Below, piece by piece: positions 16,470 to 25,001 of a DNA stretch of 64,000 nt. The notes under the pieces are model-generated. The model saw only the letters and a list, made by a program, of their open reading frames with translations, had not been told where the DNA came from and made no database searches. Made by a program: the position numbers and the translations under genes. Within the stretch, counting starts at the first letter, position 1; each line of letters opens with the position of its first letter. The stretch comes from an uncultured Chloroflexota bacterium (lineage in GTDB: Bacteria; Chloroflexota; UBA11872): the NCBI GenBank assembly GCA_958296175.1, contig OY282448.1:1860472-1924471 (forward strand), given 5' to 3'.

Positions 16470-17723
16470 TCAGCCAGCGTCCACCAGCGCGCGCAGCGCC
16501 TGGGTCGACGGCTCGATGCTCGGCGGACGCTCTGCATCTGCGCCGCTCTTCAGCCCGGTTTCGGAAAGCACGGCCACGATCGAGGCGCCGCGCCCCACGG
16601 CGCCGCTGTGCGCCAGCTGTTCCAGCGCAGGCAGCACAACGCAGGCTGTGGGGCCGGCCCATATGCCTTCGTGCCGCGCCAGCCAGGTCTGCCAGGCCAG
16701 GATGTCCGCGTCCTCCACGGCCGCGCCCAGGCCGCCGGACTCCCGCAGCGTTTGCAGCGCCAGCCGACCTTTGGCGCCCATGTCGCCCACTAGCACGCCG
16801 CCGGCGATAGAGGCGCCGGCGGCAACGGGCCGGTAGTCCCGGCCGGCGCGCAGCGCCTCGACCACGCTGGCCGAGGCGCTGGATTGCGCCGCCGCCGGAA
16901 CCGGCGGGGCGTCGATCGCCCCGCGGGCCGCCAGTTGCTCGAACCCGCGCGCCGCGGCCAGAAACAGGTCGGCGGCCCCCAGCGGATACACCGCGACGTC
17001 CGGCGCGCGGCCGCCCAGTTGTTCGACAATCTCGAACGCCAGCGTCTTTTGCCCCTCGCTGTTGTAGGGGTTCGGGCTGGAGCCGGCGTCAAAGAGCAGA
17101 CCCTCCGCCACCAGCGGACGAATGGCCTCCGCCATCTCGTGATAGGGGCAGTCGTAGACGTACAGCTCGGGCGTCCCCGCCGCCATGTGCGTGATCTGGG
17201 TCGTGCTGGCGTAGGCGGCGCTGAAGACGAACGCCTGCAGCCCCGCGCGCGCGGCGTAGTTGGCGATGGACGATCCCATGTTGCCGCTGCTCACGCAGCC
17301 CACGCGGCTGAACCCGAACTCGCGCGCGGCCGCCGCCGTCGTCGCCGACGCGCGATCCTTCATGCTGCCGCTGGGGTTCACGCCCTCCAGTTTCAGAAAG
17401 ACCTCGCGCACCCCCAGACGCTCCGCCAGCCGAGGCGCGTCGACCAACGGCGTCTTGCCCTCGCCCAGCGTGATGCGATTGCCGGGCGCCGTGGGCGGCA
17501 GCAGCGCGCCCCAGCGCCAAATGCCCGCATCCCCGCCGTCCGCAACCCCCAGCGCCGCAGCCTTGTCCAGGTCGTATTCCACGAAAACCAGCCCGCCGCA
17601 CGCCGGGCAGCCGCGCAGGTACTCCAAGGCAAACCCGCGCGCGCAGTCCGTGCAGCGCAGACCCAGCGCGGCCGAGCTGTCAGTCGTCGCCAGGCTGGCT
17701 GCCGGCAATACTCGGTCCCCCAT
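16470..17723 (-). CDS. Threonine synthase-like PLP enzyme
   Basis: 417 residues of fold-type II PLP enzyme. A four-Cys zinc ribbon opens the protein (CTDC and CPAC, about residues 24-42). The PLP lysine lies in NPSGSMKDR (Lys122), followed by SSGNMGSSIANYAARAG for phosphate binding. These features match the archaeal/Chloroflexota type of threonine synthase, which converts O-phosphohomoserine to threonine. Related cysteate and diaminopropionate enzymes cannot be excluded. The frame extends to 17795, but ATG 17723 (after GGTGGTGG) starts just before the zinc ribbon. This start overlaps the broken SDR remnant by 44 bp, so the 5' end of this gene reads through DNA that once encoded the end of another protein. 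Confidence 0.8.
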   Translation of the reverse strand: MGDRVLPAASLATTDSSAALGLRCTDCARGFALEYLRGCPACGGLVFVEYDLDKAAALGVADGGDAGIWRWGALLPPTAPGNRITLGEGKTPLVDAPRLAERLGVREVFLKLEGVNPSGSMKDRASATTAAAAREFGFSRVGCVSSGNMGSSIANYAARAGLQAFVFSAAYASTTQITHMAAGTPELYVYDCPYHEMAEAIRPLVAEGLLFDAGSSPNPYNSEGQKTLAFEIVEQLGGRAPDVAVYPLGAADLFLAAARGFEQLAARGAIDAPPVPAAAQSSASASVVEALRAGRDYRPVAAGASIAGGVLVGDMGAKGRLALQTLRESGGLGAAVEDADILAWQTWLARHEGIWAGPTACVVLPALEQLAHSGAVGRGASIVAVLSETGLKSGADAERPPSIEPSTQALRALVDAG

Positions 17724-17835
17724 CCACCACCAGTCGCTGGCCCGAGACGAGCGACGCTTCGCCGCTGGCCAGATACACGACCGCCGAGGCGGCACTTTTG
17801 CCCCACGGGCCGGCTATCTGTCCGCTGGGCGCCGC
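17680..17835 (-). pseudogene. C-terminal remnant of a short-chain dehydrogenase
   Basis: On the minus strand, one frame reads about 51 residues that include SAASAVVYLASGEASLVSGQ and RLVVDGG before TGA at 17680. This is the unmistakable C-terminal signature of classical SDR oxidoreductases (A.AV.FLAS..A..VTG..L.VDGG). Nothing matching the Rossmann GxxxGxG start or the YxxxK site is found upstream, because the lactonase-like gene ends at 17841. The dehydrogenase has therefore been deleted down to its last 15-20 percent. Fuconolactonase-like genes often sit next to an SDR L-fucose dehydrogenase, so this may be what was lost. Confidence 0.7.
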
Positions 17836-17840
17836 GGCGC

Positions 17841-18686
17841 TCACGCCAGACGGTAGAAGCGTTGCGCGTTGCCTCCCAGCACGGCCTGCCGCTCGGCCGC
17901 GCTCAGCCGCTCCAGGGTTGCAGTCACGCGCTCGAACGTGTCCTCGTAACTCGCCGCCAGCAGGGCCACCGGCCAGTCGCTGCCCCAAAGCAGACGCTCC
18001 ACGGGAAAAGCGTCCAGCACGGGGTCCACGGCGGCTCGAATCGTGGTCGTTGCTGGCGTCGCGGGGCACTCGACCAGCAGGCCGGAGATCTTGAGCCGCA
18101 CGTGCTCGAAGGGCGCCAGCGCCAGCATGCGGTCCTGCCAGACCTGCATGTCCGGAGTCTCGAACGGCGGTTTGGCCAGGTGGTCCACAATCAGGCGCGC
18201 ACCCTCGTTCTCGCGGGCGATCGTGGGCACGTGCGGCAGGTGCGGCGTTTTGACCAGCAGCTCCACCACGTGGCCGCGCTCGGTGACGGCGCGAATGCCG
18301 CGGCGTACGTCTGCCCGCGCCAGCCATGCCGTGTCCGCCTGATCCTCTGCGCCCGCGCGAATGCCGCGGAACCACGGGTTTTCGGCCAAGGCGTCGATGC
18401 GCTCGCCCACGTCGGGCGCTTCCACGTCCACCCAGGCAATCACGCCTGCCACGTAGTCGTACGTCTCGGCCATCTCCAGATAGGCCAGCTGATCCCGCCA
18501 GGCGTGCGAGGCCTGCACGATCACCGAAGCGTCCACGCCCGCCGCGTCCATGTGCGGCTTGAGGTCTGGCGGCAGATAGGTGCGCCCCAGCACGGGATGC
18601 GACGGGTCGTCGAGCCAATACAAGTCGTCGACGCCCAGGCGCCAGAAATGGTTGTGCGTGTCGACCACGGGAACAGCAGATGGCAT
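17841..18686 (-). CDS. Amidohydrolase family protein, L-fuconolactonase-like
   Basis: 281 residues, a TIM-barrel amidohydrolase of the COG3618 type. It opens with VDTHNHFW (metal-binding His pair), has IVDHLAKPP in the middle and GSDWPV near residue 240, and ends with NAQRFYRL. Family members hydrolyse lactones such as L-fucono-1,5-lactone or 2-pyrone-4,6-dicarboxylate. The spacing and motifs favour a sugar-acid lactonase. The downstream SDR remnant fits a former dehydrogenase-lactonase pair, now broken. The start is the only ATG before the DTHNHFW strand. Confidence 0.82.
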   Translation of the reverse strand: MPSAVPVVDTHNHFWRLGVDDLYWLDDPSHPVLGRTYLPPDLKPHMDAAGVDASVIVQASHAWRDQLAYLEMAETYDYVAGVIAWVDVEAPDVGERIDALAENPWFRGIRAGAEDQADTAWLARADVRRGIRAVTERGHVVELLVKTPHLPHVPTIARENEGARLIVDHLAKPPFETPDMQVWQDRMLALAPFEHVRLKISGLLVECPATPATTTIRAAVDPVLDAFPVERLLWGSDWPVALLAASYEDTFERVTATLERLSAAERQAVLGGNAQRFYRLA

Positions 18687-18860
18687 ACCAGACCCAACAG
18701 ACGCAACACTCCCCCGAGGCTATCAGCCTCCACCCCCAAAAACACCGAAGCCCCCTCTTATCTGGTACCTACCGTCTTCATGTACAAATCAGCCTCCACC
18801 CCCACAAAGCACCGAAGCCCCCTCCTCTCTCCCCTCTCCCACCTCCCACCTCTTTCCCCC

Positions 18861-19205
18861 TTCCCTCGAGGCCCCCTCTTTTCCCTCTCCCTTGAGGGAG
18901 AGGGCAGGGTGAGGGTGAGAAGCCAGAACAACGCCCCCCAACGCGGGAAAGACGCCCCGCGACGCCCCGCGACCTTCCTCGAGGGGCCCTCTTTTCCCTC
19001 TCCCTCGATGGAGAGGGCAGGGTGAGGGTGAGAAGCCAGAACAACGCCCCCAACGCGGGAAAGGCGCCCCGCGACGCCCCGCGCTCTTCCTCGAGGGGCC
19101 CTCTTTTCCCTCTTCCTCGATGGAGAGGGCAGGGTGAGGGTGAGAAGCCAGAACAACGCTCCCCCAACGCGGGAAAGACGCCCCGCGACGCCCCGCGCCC
19201 TTCCA
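18861..19205. repeat. Tandem repeat array, three units of 112-114 bp
   Basis: Three near-identical units begin at about 18861, 18975 and 19087. Each contains a near-palindrome (CCCTCTCCCTCGATGGAGAG type), the tail GGCAGGGTGAGGGTGAGAAG, and a GC-rich block with ACGCCCCGCGACGCCCCGCG. The 174 bp between the lactonase-like gene and the array is C/T-rich with a duplicated CAGCCTCCACCCCCA segment and no gene. Frames open across the array are artefacts of the repeat. The same core recurs in the array at 57400-57825 and singly at 24944 and 45726. Confidence 0.85.
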
Positions 19206-19225
19206 AGCGAAGAACGAAGCCAGCC

Positions 19226-20068
19226 TCACGCCCCCGCCGTCGGCGCGTCCCCGCCGTCATGCTCACCCAGCGGCTTCTTGCAATGCGGGCACACGGCATC
19301 CTCATCCTCCGGCGAGGACGACCGCCGCCGATCCAGCTCGTCCACAAACGCCGACCCCAGGATGCCGGCGGGCAGGGCAAACAAGCCAATGCCCAGCAAT
19401 GCCACCACCGCGCCCACCCCGCGCCCCAGCGCCGTGATGGGATACAAGTCGCCGTAGCCCACGGTGGTGAGCGTGACCATGCCCCACCACATCGCGGCCG
19501 GAATGCTGGAAAAGCCCTCCGGCTGCGCTTCGCGCTCCGCCATATACATGAAGGCGGAGGCGATGAACAGCAACACGAACCCGATGAACACCGTAGAAAT
19601 CAGCGCGTCGCGGCGGCTGCGCAGCACGGCCCCGATGATGGTCATGGACTCCGAGTAGCGCGTGATCTTGACCAGCCGCAGCAACCGCAGCAGGCGCGCA
19701 AACCGCAGGTCGACGCCCACGATCAGCGGGATGTAAAACGGCACGATGGCCAACAGGTCCACCAGGATGATCGGCTGCACCGCGAAGCGCAGCCGCCCCC
19801 GCAGCGGATGCGCGAATTTCGGATCCTCGGTGCACGTCCAGATCCGCGCGGCGTATTCGACCGTGAAAATCGCGACGGAGACGACATCGAACACCGCGAA
19901 GGCACCGCGGCCCGCCTCGAACACCGGCGCGATCGTTTCTAGCATGATGGCCAGCGACGTCAGCCCGATGATGGTGACGATGATCAGGTCGAAGGCCCGG
20001 CTGAAGCGTTCGCCGCTCTCCGGGTTGTTCACGATCTGAAACGTGCGGCGTTTGGCCCGTCGATACAT
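19226..20068 (-). CDS. Voltage-gated-type potassium channel
   Basis: 280 residues with the six-helix plan of a voltage-gated cation channel. Helices S1-S3 span about 26-115. S4 is the Arg-rich FARLLRLLRLVKI (about 123-135). The pore loop carries the potassium selectivity filter TTVGYGD at 201-207. S6 follows with a Pro-containing hinge. The C-terminus carries CPHCKKPLGEH, a possible single zinc knuckle with too few ligands to be certain. It acts in the plasma membrane, passing K+ in response to voltage or ligand. The gene stands alone, downstream of ubiX by 120 bp on the same strand. Confidence 0.9.
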   Translation of the reverse strand: MYRRAKRRTFQIVNNPESGERFSRAFDLIIVTIIGLTSLAIMLETIAPVFEAGRGAFAVFDVVSVAIFTVEYAARIWTCTEDPKFAHPLRGRLRFAVQPIILVDLLAIVPFYIPLIVGVDLRFARLLRLLRLVKITRYSESMTIIGAVLRSRRDALISTVFIGFVLLFIASAFMYMAEREAQPEGFSSIPAAMWWGMVTLTTVGYGDLYPITALGRGVGAVVALLGIGLFALPAGILGSAFVDELDRRRSSSPEDEDAVCPHCKKPLGEHDGGDAPTAGA

Positions 20069-20188
20069 CAGGCGTCGAACCTTCCTAGCCCTGCGCGTGC
20101 CTCCATGCCCGCCGCGTGCTGCGCTGTCAACGCGCCAGCCGCCGGATTCGCCGCCGCATGCCGCCGCCGCCCGCGCAGGCCCATCGGC

Positions 20189-20776
20189 TCAGGTCGCCCA
20201 GGCATGCGCCTGGTCGACCGCGGGCACGACCCTCAGCGCGTACAAGATGCGCTCCGCCAGCGCCTCCACGATGGCGTCGACCGAATCCGGGCGCAGATAG
20301 AACGCCGGGTCGGGCGGAACGATGGTGGCGCCGGCTTCGGCCAGCGTGGTCAGGTTGCGCAGGTGGATCAGAGAAAGCGGCGTCTCGCGCGGCACCACCA
20401 CCAGCCGGCGCGTTTCCTTCAGCGTCACGTCCGCTGCCCGGTGCAGCAGGTTCTGCCCCGCGCCCGACGCAATGGCCCCCACCGTGGCCATGCTGCACGG
20501 CACGATCACCATGCCGCGGGTTGCGTAGGAGCCGCTGGCAATCGGCGCCGCCGCGTCCTCCGGGCGGTGCACCGTCACCGGGCCGCGCTCCGCCCAGCGC
20601 GCGGCCGCGTCGCGGAAGCGTTCGTCGGTTTCCTGCCGCCACATCAGTTGGCCGTAGTAGCTGCACACCACGTCCAGCGGCACGCCCTGCGCCTGCAGCG
20701 CGCGCACGGTGGCGTCGGTCAACACCGCGCCGCTTGCGCCGGAGACGCCCACCACCAGGCGCGGCTGGTCAGGCAA
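20189..20776 (-). CDS. ubiX: Flavin prenyltransferase UbiX
   Basis: 195 residues, the usual UbiX/Pad1 length. The start RLVVGVSGASGAVL is the FMN-binding opening. IVPCSMATVGAIASG and LVVVPRETPLSLIHLRNL are family hallmarks. The enzyme prenylates reduced FMN to make prenylated FMN, the cofactor of the decarboxylase UbiD encoded about 2.5 kb away. It overlaps ubiA by 8 bp (20769-20776), so the two are translated together. Confidence 0.93.
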   Translation of the reverse strand: MPDQPRLVVGVSGASGAVLTDATVRALQAQGVPLDVVCSYYGQLMWRQETDERFRDAAARWAERGPVTVHRPEDAAAPIASGSYATRGMVIVPCSMATVGAIASGAGQNLLHRAADVTLKETRRLVVVPRETPLSLIHLRNLTTLAEAGATIVPPDPAFYLRPDSVDAIVEALAERILYALRVVPAVDQAHAWAT

Positions 20777-21638
20777 GCCACAGCCCCAGCAGCGTAAACA
20801 CCAGCGCCGCCACCGCCACGTAGCCGTTGATGTTGAAGAAGGCCAGGTCGAGCCGGCGCAGATCGTCAGGCTTCAGCAGCCGATTCTCGTACACCAGCAG
20901 CAGAGCGATGAGAGCGACGCCCACCCAATACGGCCATCCCAGGGCGGCAACGACGCCAAGCGCAATCAGGAAGGCCGCCGCCAGCGCGTGCGAGGCGCGC
21001 GCGATCCACAGCGCCGCCGCCGGCCCAAAGCGCGCGGGCACCGAGTGCAGCCCTTCGGCGCGGTCGAACGCCACGTCCTGCAGCGCGTAGAGCACGTCGA
21101 ACCCGCCGATCCAGAACGTGACCACCAGCGCCAGCAGTGCCGCTTCGATCGAAAACTCGCCCGTCACGGCAATCCAGCCCCCCGCCGGCGCGATGCCGTC
21201 GACCAGCCCCAGAATCCAGTGGCTGCCCCAGGTGAAACGCTTGGTGTAGGAATAGAGCGTGACCGCCAGCATGGCCGCCGGCGCCAGCGCCAGCGCCAGC
21301 GGGTTGAGCTGCCAGGCCGCCGCGTGCAGCAGCGCAAACCCGGCGATGGCCAGCCCCAGCATCTCCATCGTGGTCATCAGGCCCATGGGCAGCGCGCGCT
21401 CCGCCGTGCGCGGATTGCGCGCGTCCAGCCTGGCGTCGATCAGCCGGTTGGCTGCCATCGCCCCCGTGCGCGCCCCCGCCATCGCCAGCGTGGTCCAAAT
21501 CGCCACCGGCCACCCCGGCCATCCCCGCGCCGCCAGCGCCATCCCCAGATACGCAAACGGCAGCGCAAAAATCGTGTGCTCGAACTTGATCGCGTCCAAA
21601 TACACCCGCGCGCGCGCGAGCGGAAAGGCCAGGCTCAT
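20769..21638 (-). CDS. ubiA: UbiA-type polyprenyltransferase
   Basis: 289 residues with eight or nine predicted membrane helices. The Asp-rich prenyl-diphosphate motif is NRLIDARLDARNPRT near residues 67-81, and a second one is DVLYALQDVAFDRAEG. It transfers a polyprenyl chain onto an aromatic ring in menaquinone or ubiquinone synthesis. In bacteria like this one the futalosine menaquinone route (MqnP) is a good possibility. ATG 21638 is preferred over the frame start at 21734, because it follows GGGAAG and precedes the first helix. It heads the ubiA-ubiX unit and is divergent from the Fic gene. Confidence 0.88.
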   Translation of the reverse strand: MSLAFPLARARVYLDAIKFEHTIFALPFAYLGMALAARGWPGWPVAIWTTLAMAGARTGAMAANRLIDARLDARNPRTAERALPMGLMTTMEMLGLAIAGFALLHAAAWQLNPLALALAPAAMLAVTLYSYTKRFTWGSHWILGLVDGIAPAGGWIAVTGEFSIEAALLALVVTFWIGGFDVLYALQDVAFDRAEGLHSVPARFGPAAALWIARASHALAAAFLIALGVVAALGWPYWVGVALIALLLVYENRLLKPDDLRRLDLAFFNINGYVAVAALVFTLLGLWLA

Positions 21639-21772
21639 GCTTCCCGAAGGACTCAGCGGCTCGCTACAAGCTACACCATGGCGCCGCCAACAGCCGCGAG
21701 ACGGTGTCTCTGTTGGGTCAAGGTGGTGTACCATTCATCATCAATGCATTCTGACTGACACTGCGTGAACCG

Positions 21773-23260
21773 ATGGTTGGACACACTTGGCGGCCCATTG
21801 ATGATTTGGGCGAGGTTGACGGCTTTACCCAACTAGCGTTGGTGCGCCTTGACAATGCCGTGAGGATGTGGAACAGCGCCAAGCTCGAGTTCTCCAGCGG
21901 CGCTCTCAAACAGTTTCTTGAGAAGCTTAGGCGTTCGATCGCGGTCGAAACTGGCATCATCGAAGGACTATACGAGATAGACCGCGGTCTCACTCAGACT
22001 CTCATCACCCGCGGGTTTTCTAATGAGGCGCTCGAGCGGACAGGTGAGTCTATTGAGCATAGCACGCTGAGCTTGCTTAAAGATCAGCTCGCGAGCCTGG
22101 ATCTGATTATGGACTTCATAGGCGGAACTCGGCAGTTGACTCCAGGATATATACGTGAAATTCACTCACTCATCACTCGGTCTCAAAACACATCGGACGC
22201 CGTCGATCCGTCTGGTAGGGTTGTCAGCATTCCGCTCATTAGTGGAGAATACAAGAGCCGGCCGAACAACCCAACGCTACAAGATGGATCGGTGCACGAG
22301 TATGCACCAGTCGAGCAAGTAGCGTCAGAAATGGATCGGCTCGCTGACTTTTTTAGCAACATCGCCGTGGACGAGTACCATCCGGTGATCGCGGCCGCAT
22401 GGCTGCACCACAGATTCACGCAGATCCATCCGTTTCAAGACGGTAACGGGCGCGTGGCTCGTGTCTTGGCGTCCATGGTGTTACAGAAAGCCGGGCTTTT
22501 CCCACTCCGCATTCGCAGGGAAGATCGAGACGAGTACATCGACGCGCTGGAGGCCGCCGATAGTGGCTCGCTGGATGCGCTCGTACAACTCGTGGCAAAG
22601 CGCGAGCGGGAAGACGTGTTGTGGGCAGTCTCTGAAATGGCGCGGGTTGCTGTTGCGCACGTCGCGGGGAGACGAACCGTAGACGTCGCTGGCGCCGTTG
22701 CAGGTGAGTATCGGCGCCGGCAATTGGATATTTTGGAAGAACGCCGACAGGTCAACAGCGTAGCTCAACAGATGGTTGAGCTGGGTGCCGATGTCTTGCA
22801 GAATAGTCTTCATGCTTCGCACGAAGAGTTTTCGAATGTAGATCTCAAACTCTGGTTTGAAGTCGAGTTCGGTGGATCGCATGATGGACGCGGTCACTTT
22901 TGGCACTACCAGATCGTTGAGTCCGCAAAACACCTTGATCACTGGGCGAACTTATCAGAGAATAAATACTGGCTGCGCTCGATCCTTGTTCTTGAAAATC
23001 AAAGGATACGGTTTGTCGTTAGCTTGCACCATACCGGTTCGCCTATTTCCGGTATCATGGCTGCAACGGCGTTCGCCGAGATTCAGCATGACGAGTCGTA
23101 TCCCGGCGAGAATCCTGGCTCGGAGCTCGTGCACTGCTCGGAACGCGCGTTCACGTTCACCGCAGATGACGCAGGTGAAGATTTGGACCGCAGCTTTGAG
23201 GACTGGCTTGACAAATCGCAAGCAGTGGCGCTGCACATTCTTGGCAATACGTTGATCTAG
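21773..23260 (+). CDS. Fic-domain protein (AMPylase-type, self-inhibited class II)
   Basis: 495 residues. The Fic active-site loop HPFQDGNGRVAR occupies 219-230, a perfect match to HxFx(D/E)GNGRxxR. His219 is the catalytic base. The inhibitory helix motif (S/T)xxxE(G/N) is present upstream as TGIIEG (60-65), so Glu64 should block ATP binding until released, the class II arrangement. Fic enzymes usually attach AMP to hydroxyl side chains of target proteins. The last about 200 residues are not recognised and may carry the target specificity. Codon use is AT-richer than in the flanking ubi genes. It sits in the opposite orientation between ubiA and ubiD, as if inserted into a former ubiD-ubiA-ubiX unit. 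No antitoxin gene is adjacent. Confidence 0.9.
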   Translation: MVGHTWRPIDDLGEVDGFTQLALVRLDNAVRMWNSAKLEFSSGALKQFLEKLRRSIAVETGIIEGLYEIDRGLTQTLITRGFSNEALERTGESIEHSTLSLLKDQLASLDLIMDFIGGTRQLTPGYIREIHSLITRSQNTSDAVDPSGRVVSIPLISGEYKSRPNNPTLQDGSVHEYAPVEQVASEMDRLADFFSNIAVDEYHPVIAAAWLHHRFTQIHPFQDGNGRVARVLASMVLQKAGLFPLRIRREDRDEYIDALEAADSGSLDALVQLVAKREREDVLWAVSEMARVAVAHVAGRRTVDVAGAVAGEYRRRQLDILEERRQVNSVAQQMVELGADVLQNSLHASHEEFSNVDLKLWFEVEFGGSHDGRGHFWHYQIVESAKHLDHWANLSENKYWLRSILVLENQRIRFVVSLHHTGSPISGIMAATAFAEIQHDESYPGENPGSELVHCSERAFTFTADDAGEDLDRSFEDWLDKSQAVALHILGNTLI

Positions 23261-23273
23261 AAGCCGCGCTGGT

Positions 23274-24725
23274 CTATATCCCGTATCGTCGCCACTTCTC
23301 GTCCACCAGCTTCACGATCTCTTCGTCCATCACGATCTCCGGCGGCCATTCGCGGGGGAAGCCTTCGTCGGGCAGTTTGCGGGTGGCGTCGATGCCGAGT
23401 TTGCCGCCGACGTTGGCGTGGGTGGTGGCGAACTCCAGCGCGTCCATCGGGCCGCTGGCGTGTTCCAGATCGCGCGCGGGGTCGGTGTTGGCGCCCACGC
23501 GCCAGAGCACCTCGCTGAGGTCTTGCACGTCCACGTCGTGGTCCACCACGATGACGTACTTAGAAAACATCAGCTGCCCCAGTCCCCACACACCGTGCAT
23601 GACTTTGCGCGCCTGGCCGGGGTAGCGTTTTCGGATGGACACAATCGCAAAATTGTGGAACACCCCGTGCACGGGCAGGTGCATGTCCACCAGTTCGGGA
23701 ATGAACAGCCGGATCAGCGGCAGGAACAGGCGCTCGGTGGCCTTGCCGATCCAGGCGTCTTCCATAGGAGGCTTGCCCACGATGGTCGACACGAAGATGG
23801 GCGCGCGCCGCCGCGTCACGGCCGTCAGATGGAACACCGGGTACGGCTCGGGCAGCGAGTAATAGCCAATGTGGTCGCCAAACGGGCCTTCCAGGCGCGA
23901 CTCGGACGGGTCGACCCAGCCTTCCAGCACGATTTCGGCGTGCGCCGGCACCTGGATGTCCACGGTCTTGGCCTGCACGGTTTCGACCGGCGCGCCGCGC
24001 AGGAAGCCGGCAAAGACCAGCTCGTCGATGTCCGGCGGCAGCGGCGCGCTGGCGGCGTACATCAGGCAGGGGTCGGCGCCGATGGCCACGGCCACCTCCA
24101 TGCGCTGCCGCCCCTCGCCGCTGCGCCGCCAGTGTTCGGCCCCGCCCTTGTGCAGCTGCCAGTGCATGCCCAGGGTGCGGTCGTCGAACTTCTGCAAGCG
24201 GTACAGCCCCACGTTGCGCTTGCCGCTCTGCGGGTCGTGCGTCAGCACCAGCGGGAAGGTGATGTACGGCCCGCCGTCCAGCGGCCAGCAGGTCGGAATG
24301 GGCAGGTCGGCCAGGCTTGGGGCGGCCGTGTCGAAGACCTCGTGCACCGGCGCCCGCGAGATTTCCCGCGGCCCAATGCGCCCCACTTTGATGATCTCGC
24401 TCAGCACGCGCAGCTTGCCGAATAAGCTTTTTGGCGGCGGCCCCATGGCCATGGCCAGCAGCTCGTCCAGCCGATGCTCCAGCGCCGACCACTCGTTCAT
24501 ACCCAGCGCCCAGGCCATGCGGTCCGGCGATCCCAGCAGATTGATCGCCAGCGGGATGTCGCTGCCGCGCACGTTCTCGAACAACAGCGCCGGCCCGCCC
24601 GCCTTCATGACCCGGTCGGCGATTTCGGTGATCTCGAGGTGCGGATCGACCTCGACGCGGACGCGCGTCAACTGCCCGCGCGCCTCCAGCAGCTCCAGAA
24701 ACTCCCGCAGGTCAGCAAACGCCAC
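23274..24725 (-). CDS. ubiD: UbiD family decarboxylase
   Basis: 483 residues with this start, the usual UbiD length. It opens with ADLREFLELLEARGQLTRV and contains GPFGDHIGYYS, the conserved loop near the prenylated-FMN and metal site. The later EFATTHANVGGKLGIDATRK and WPPEIVMDEE stretches are typical of the C-terminal domain. It removes CO2 from aromatic or polyprenylated hydroxybenzoates, or from 1,4-dihydroxy-6-naphthoate-type intermediates in menaquinone synthesis, using the cofactor made by UbiX. The frame runs to 24938, but the extra N-terminus reads through repeat DNA. GTG 24725, after GGGGGTGGG, is the better start. It ends 14 bp from the convergent Fic gene. Confidence 0.9.
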   Translation of the reverse strand: MAFADLREFLELLEARGQLTRVRVEVDPHLEITEIADRVMKAGGPALLFENVRGSDIPLAINLLGSPDRMAWALGMNEWSALEHRLDELLAMAMGPPPKSLFGKLRVLSEIIKVGRIGPREISRAPVHEVFDTAAPSLADLPIPTCWPLDGGPYITFPLVLTHDPQSGKRNVGLYRLQKFDDRTLGMHWQLHKGGAEHWRRSGEGRQRMEVAVAIGADPCLMYAASAPLPPDIDELVFAGFLRGAPVETVQAKTVDIQVPAHAEIVLEGWVDPSESRLEGPFGDHIGYYSLPEPYPVFHLTAVTRRRAPIFVSTIVGKPPMEDAWIGKATERLFLPLIRLFIPELVDMHLPVHGVFHNFAIVSIRKRYPGQARKVMHGVWGLGQLMFSKYVIVVDHDVDVQDLSEVLWRVGANTDPARDLEHASGPMDALEFATTHANVGGKLGIDATRKLPDEGFPREWPPEIVMDEEIVKLVDEKWRRYGI

Positions 24726-24870
24726 AGCGCACCCACCCCCGCTCCCCTTGCCCAGCCAGGGCAAGCGTCCACCATCGTTTCCCGCGCCCTTCCAGAGCTC
24801 TGGGCACAACCTCCTGGGCGGGCTGGGCAGCGTAAATGCCCCAGTCCACGCAAAGGCGTGTTTGGCACTT

Positions 24871-24980
24871 CTGAATTCCGGCGTGTGCTGGAATGACAGG
24901 GCTGCGCACAGGTCTCTTCCAGGGCAAACGTCCACCATCTGTTCCCTCTCCCTCGAGGGAGAGGGTCAGGGTGAGGGTCC
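24871..24980. repeat. Composite repeat: REP-like element plus palindromic core
   Basis: CTGAATTCCGGCGTGTGCTGG then AATGACAGG (24871-24900) is a REP-like element. GGTCTCTTCCAGGGC follows and recurs at about 42088-42104. Then comes a perfect 22-bp palindrome at 24944-24965 with the GTCAGGGTGAGGG tail. A CAGGGCAA.CGTCCACCATC segment at 24920 also occurs at about 24762, 158 bp earlier. The whole 276-bp gap between ubiD and the HAD gene is made of such pieces. Confidence 0.7.
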
Positions 24981-25001
24981 GCGCCGCCGTCCGCACGAAC
25001 C

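Noticed and set aside
18758..19389. Several overlapping frames through the 112-bp array, apparently a repeat protein
   Set aside because: The frames arise because the unit is near a multiple of three in places. Units differ by 1-2 bp, so no single frame is conserved across all copies, and the core palindrome also occurs outside genes.
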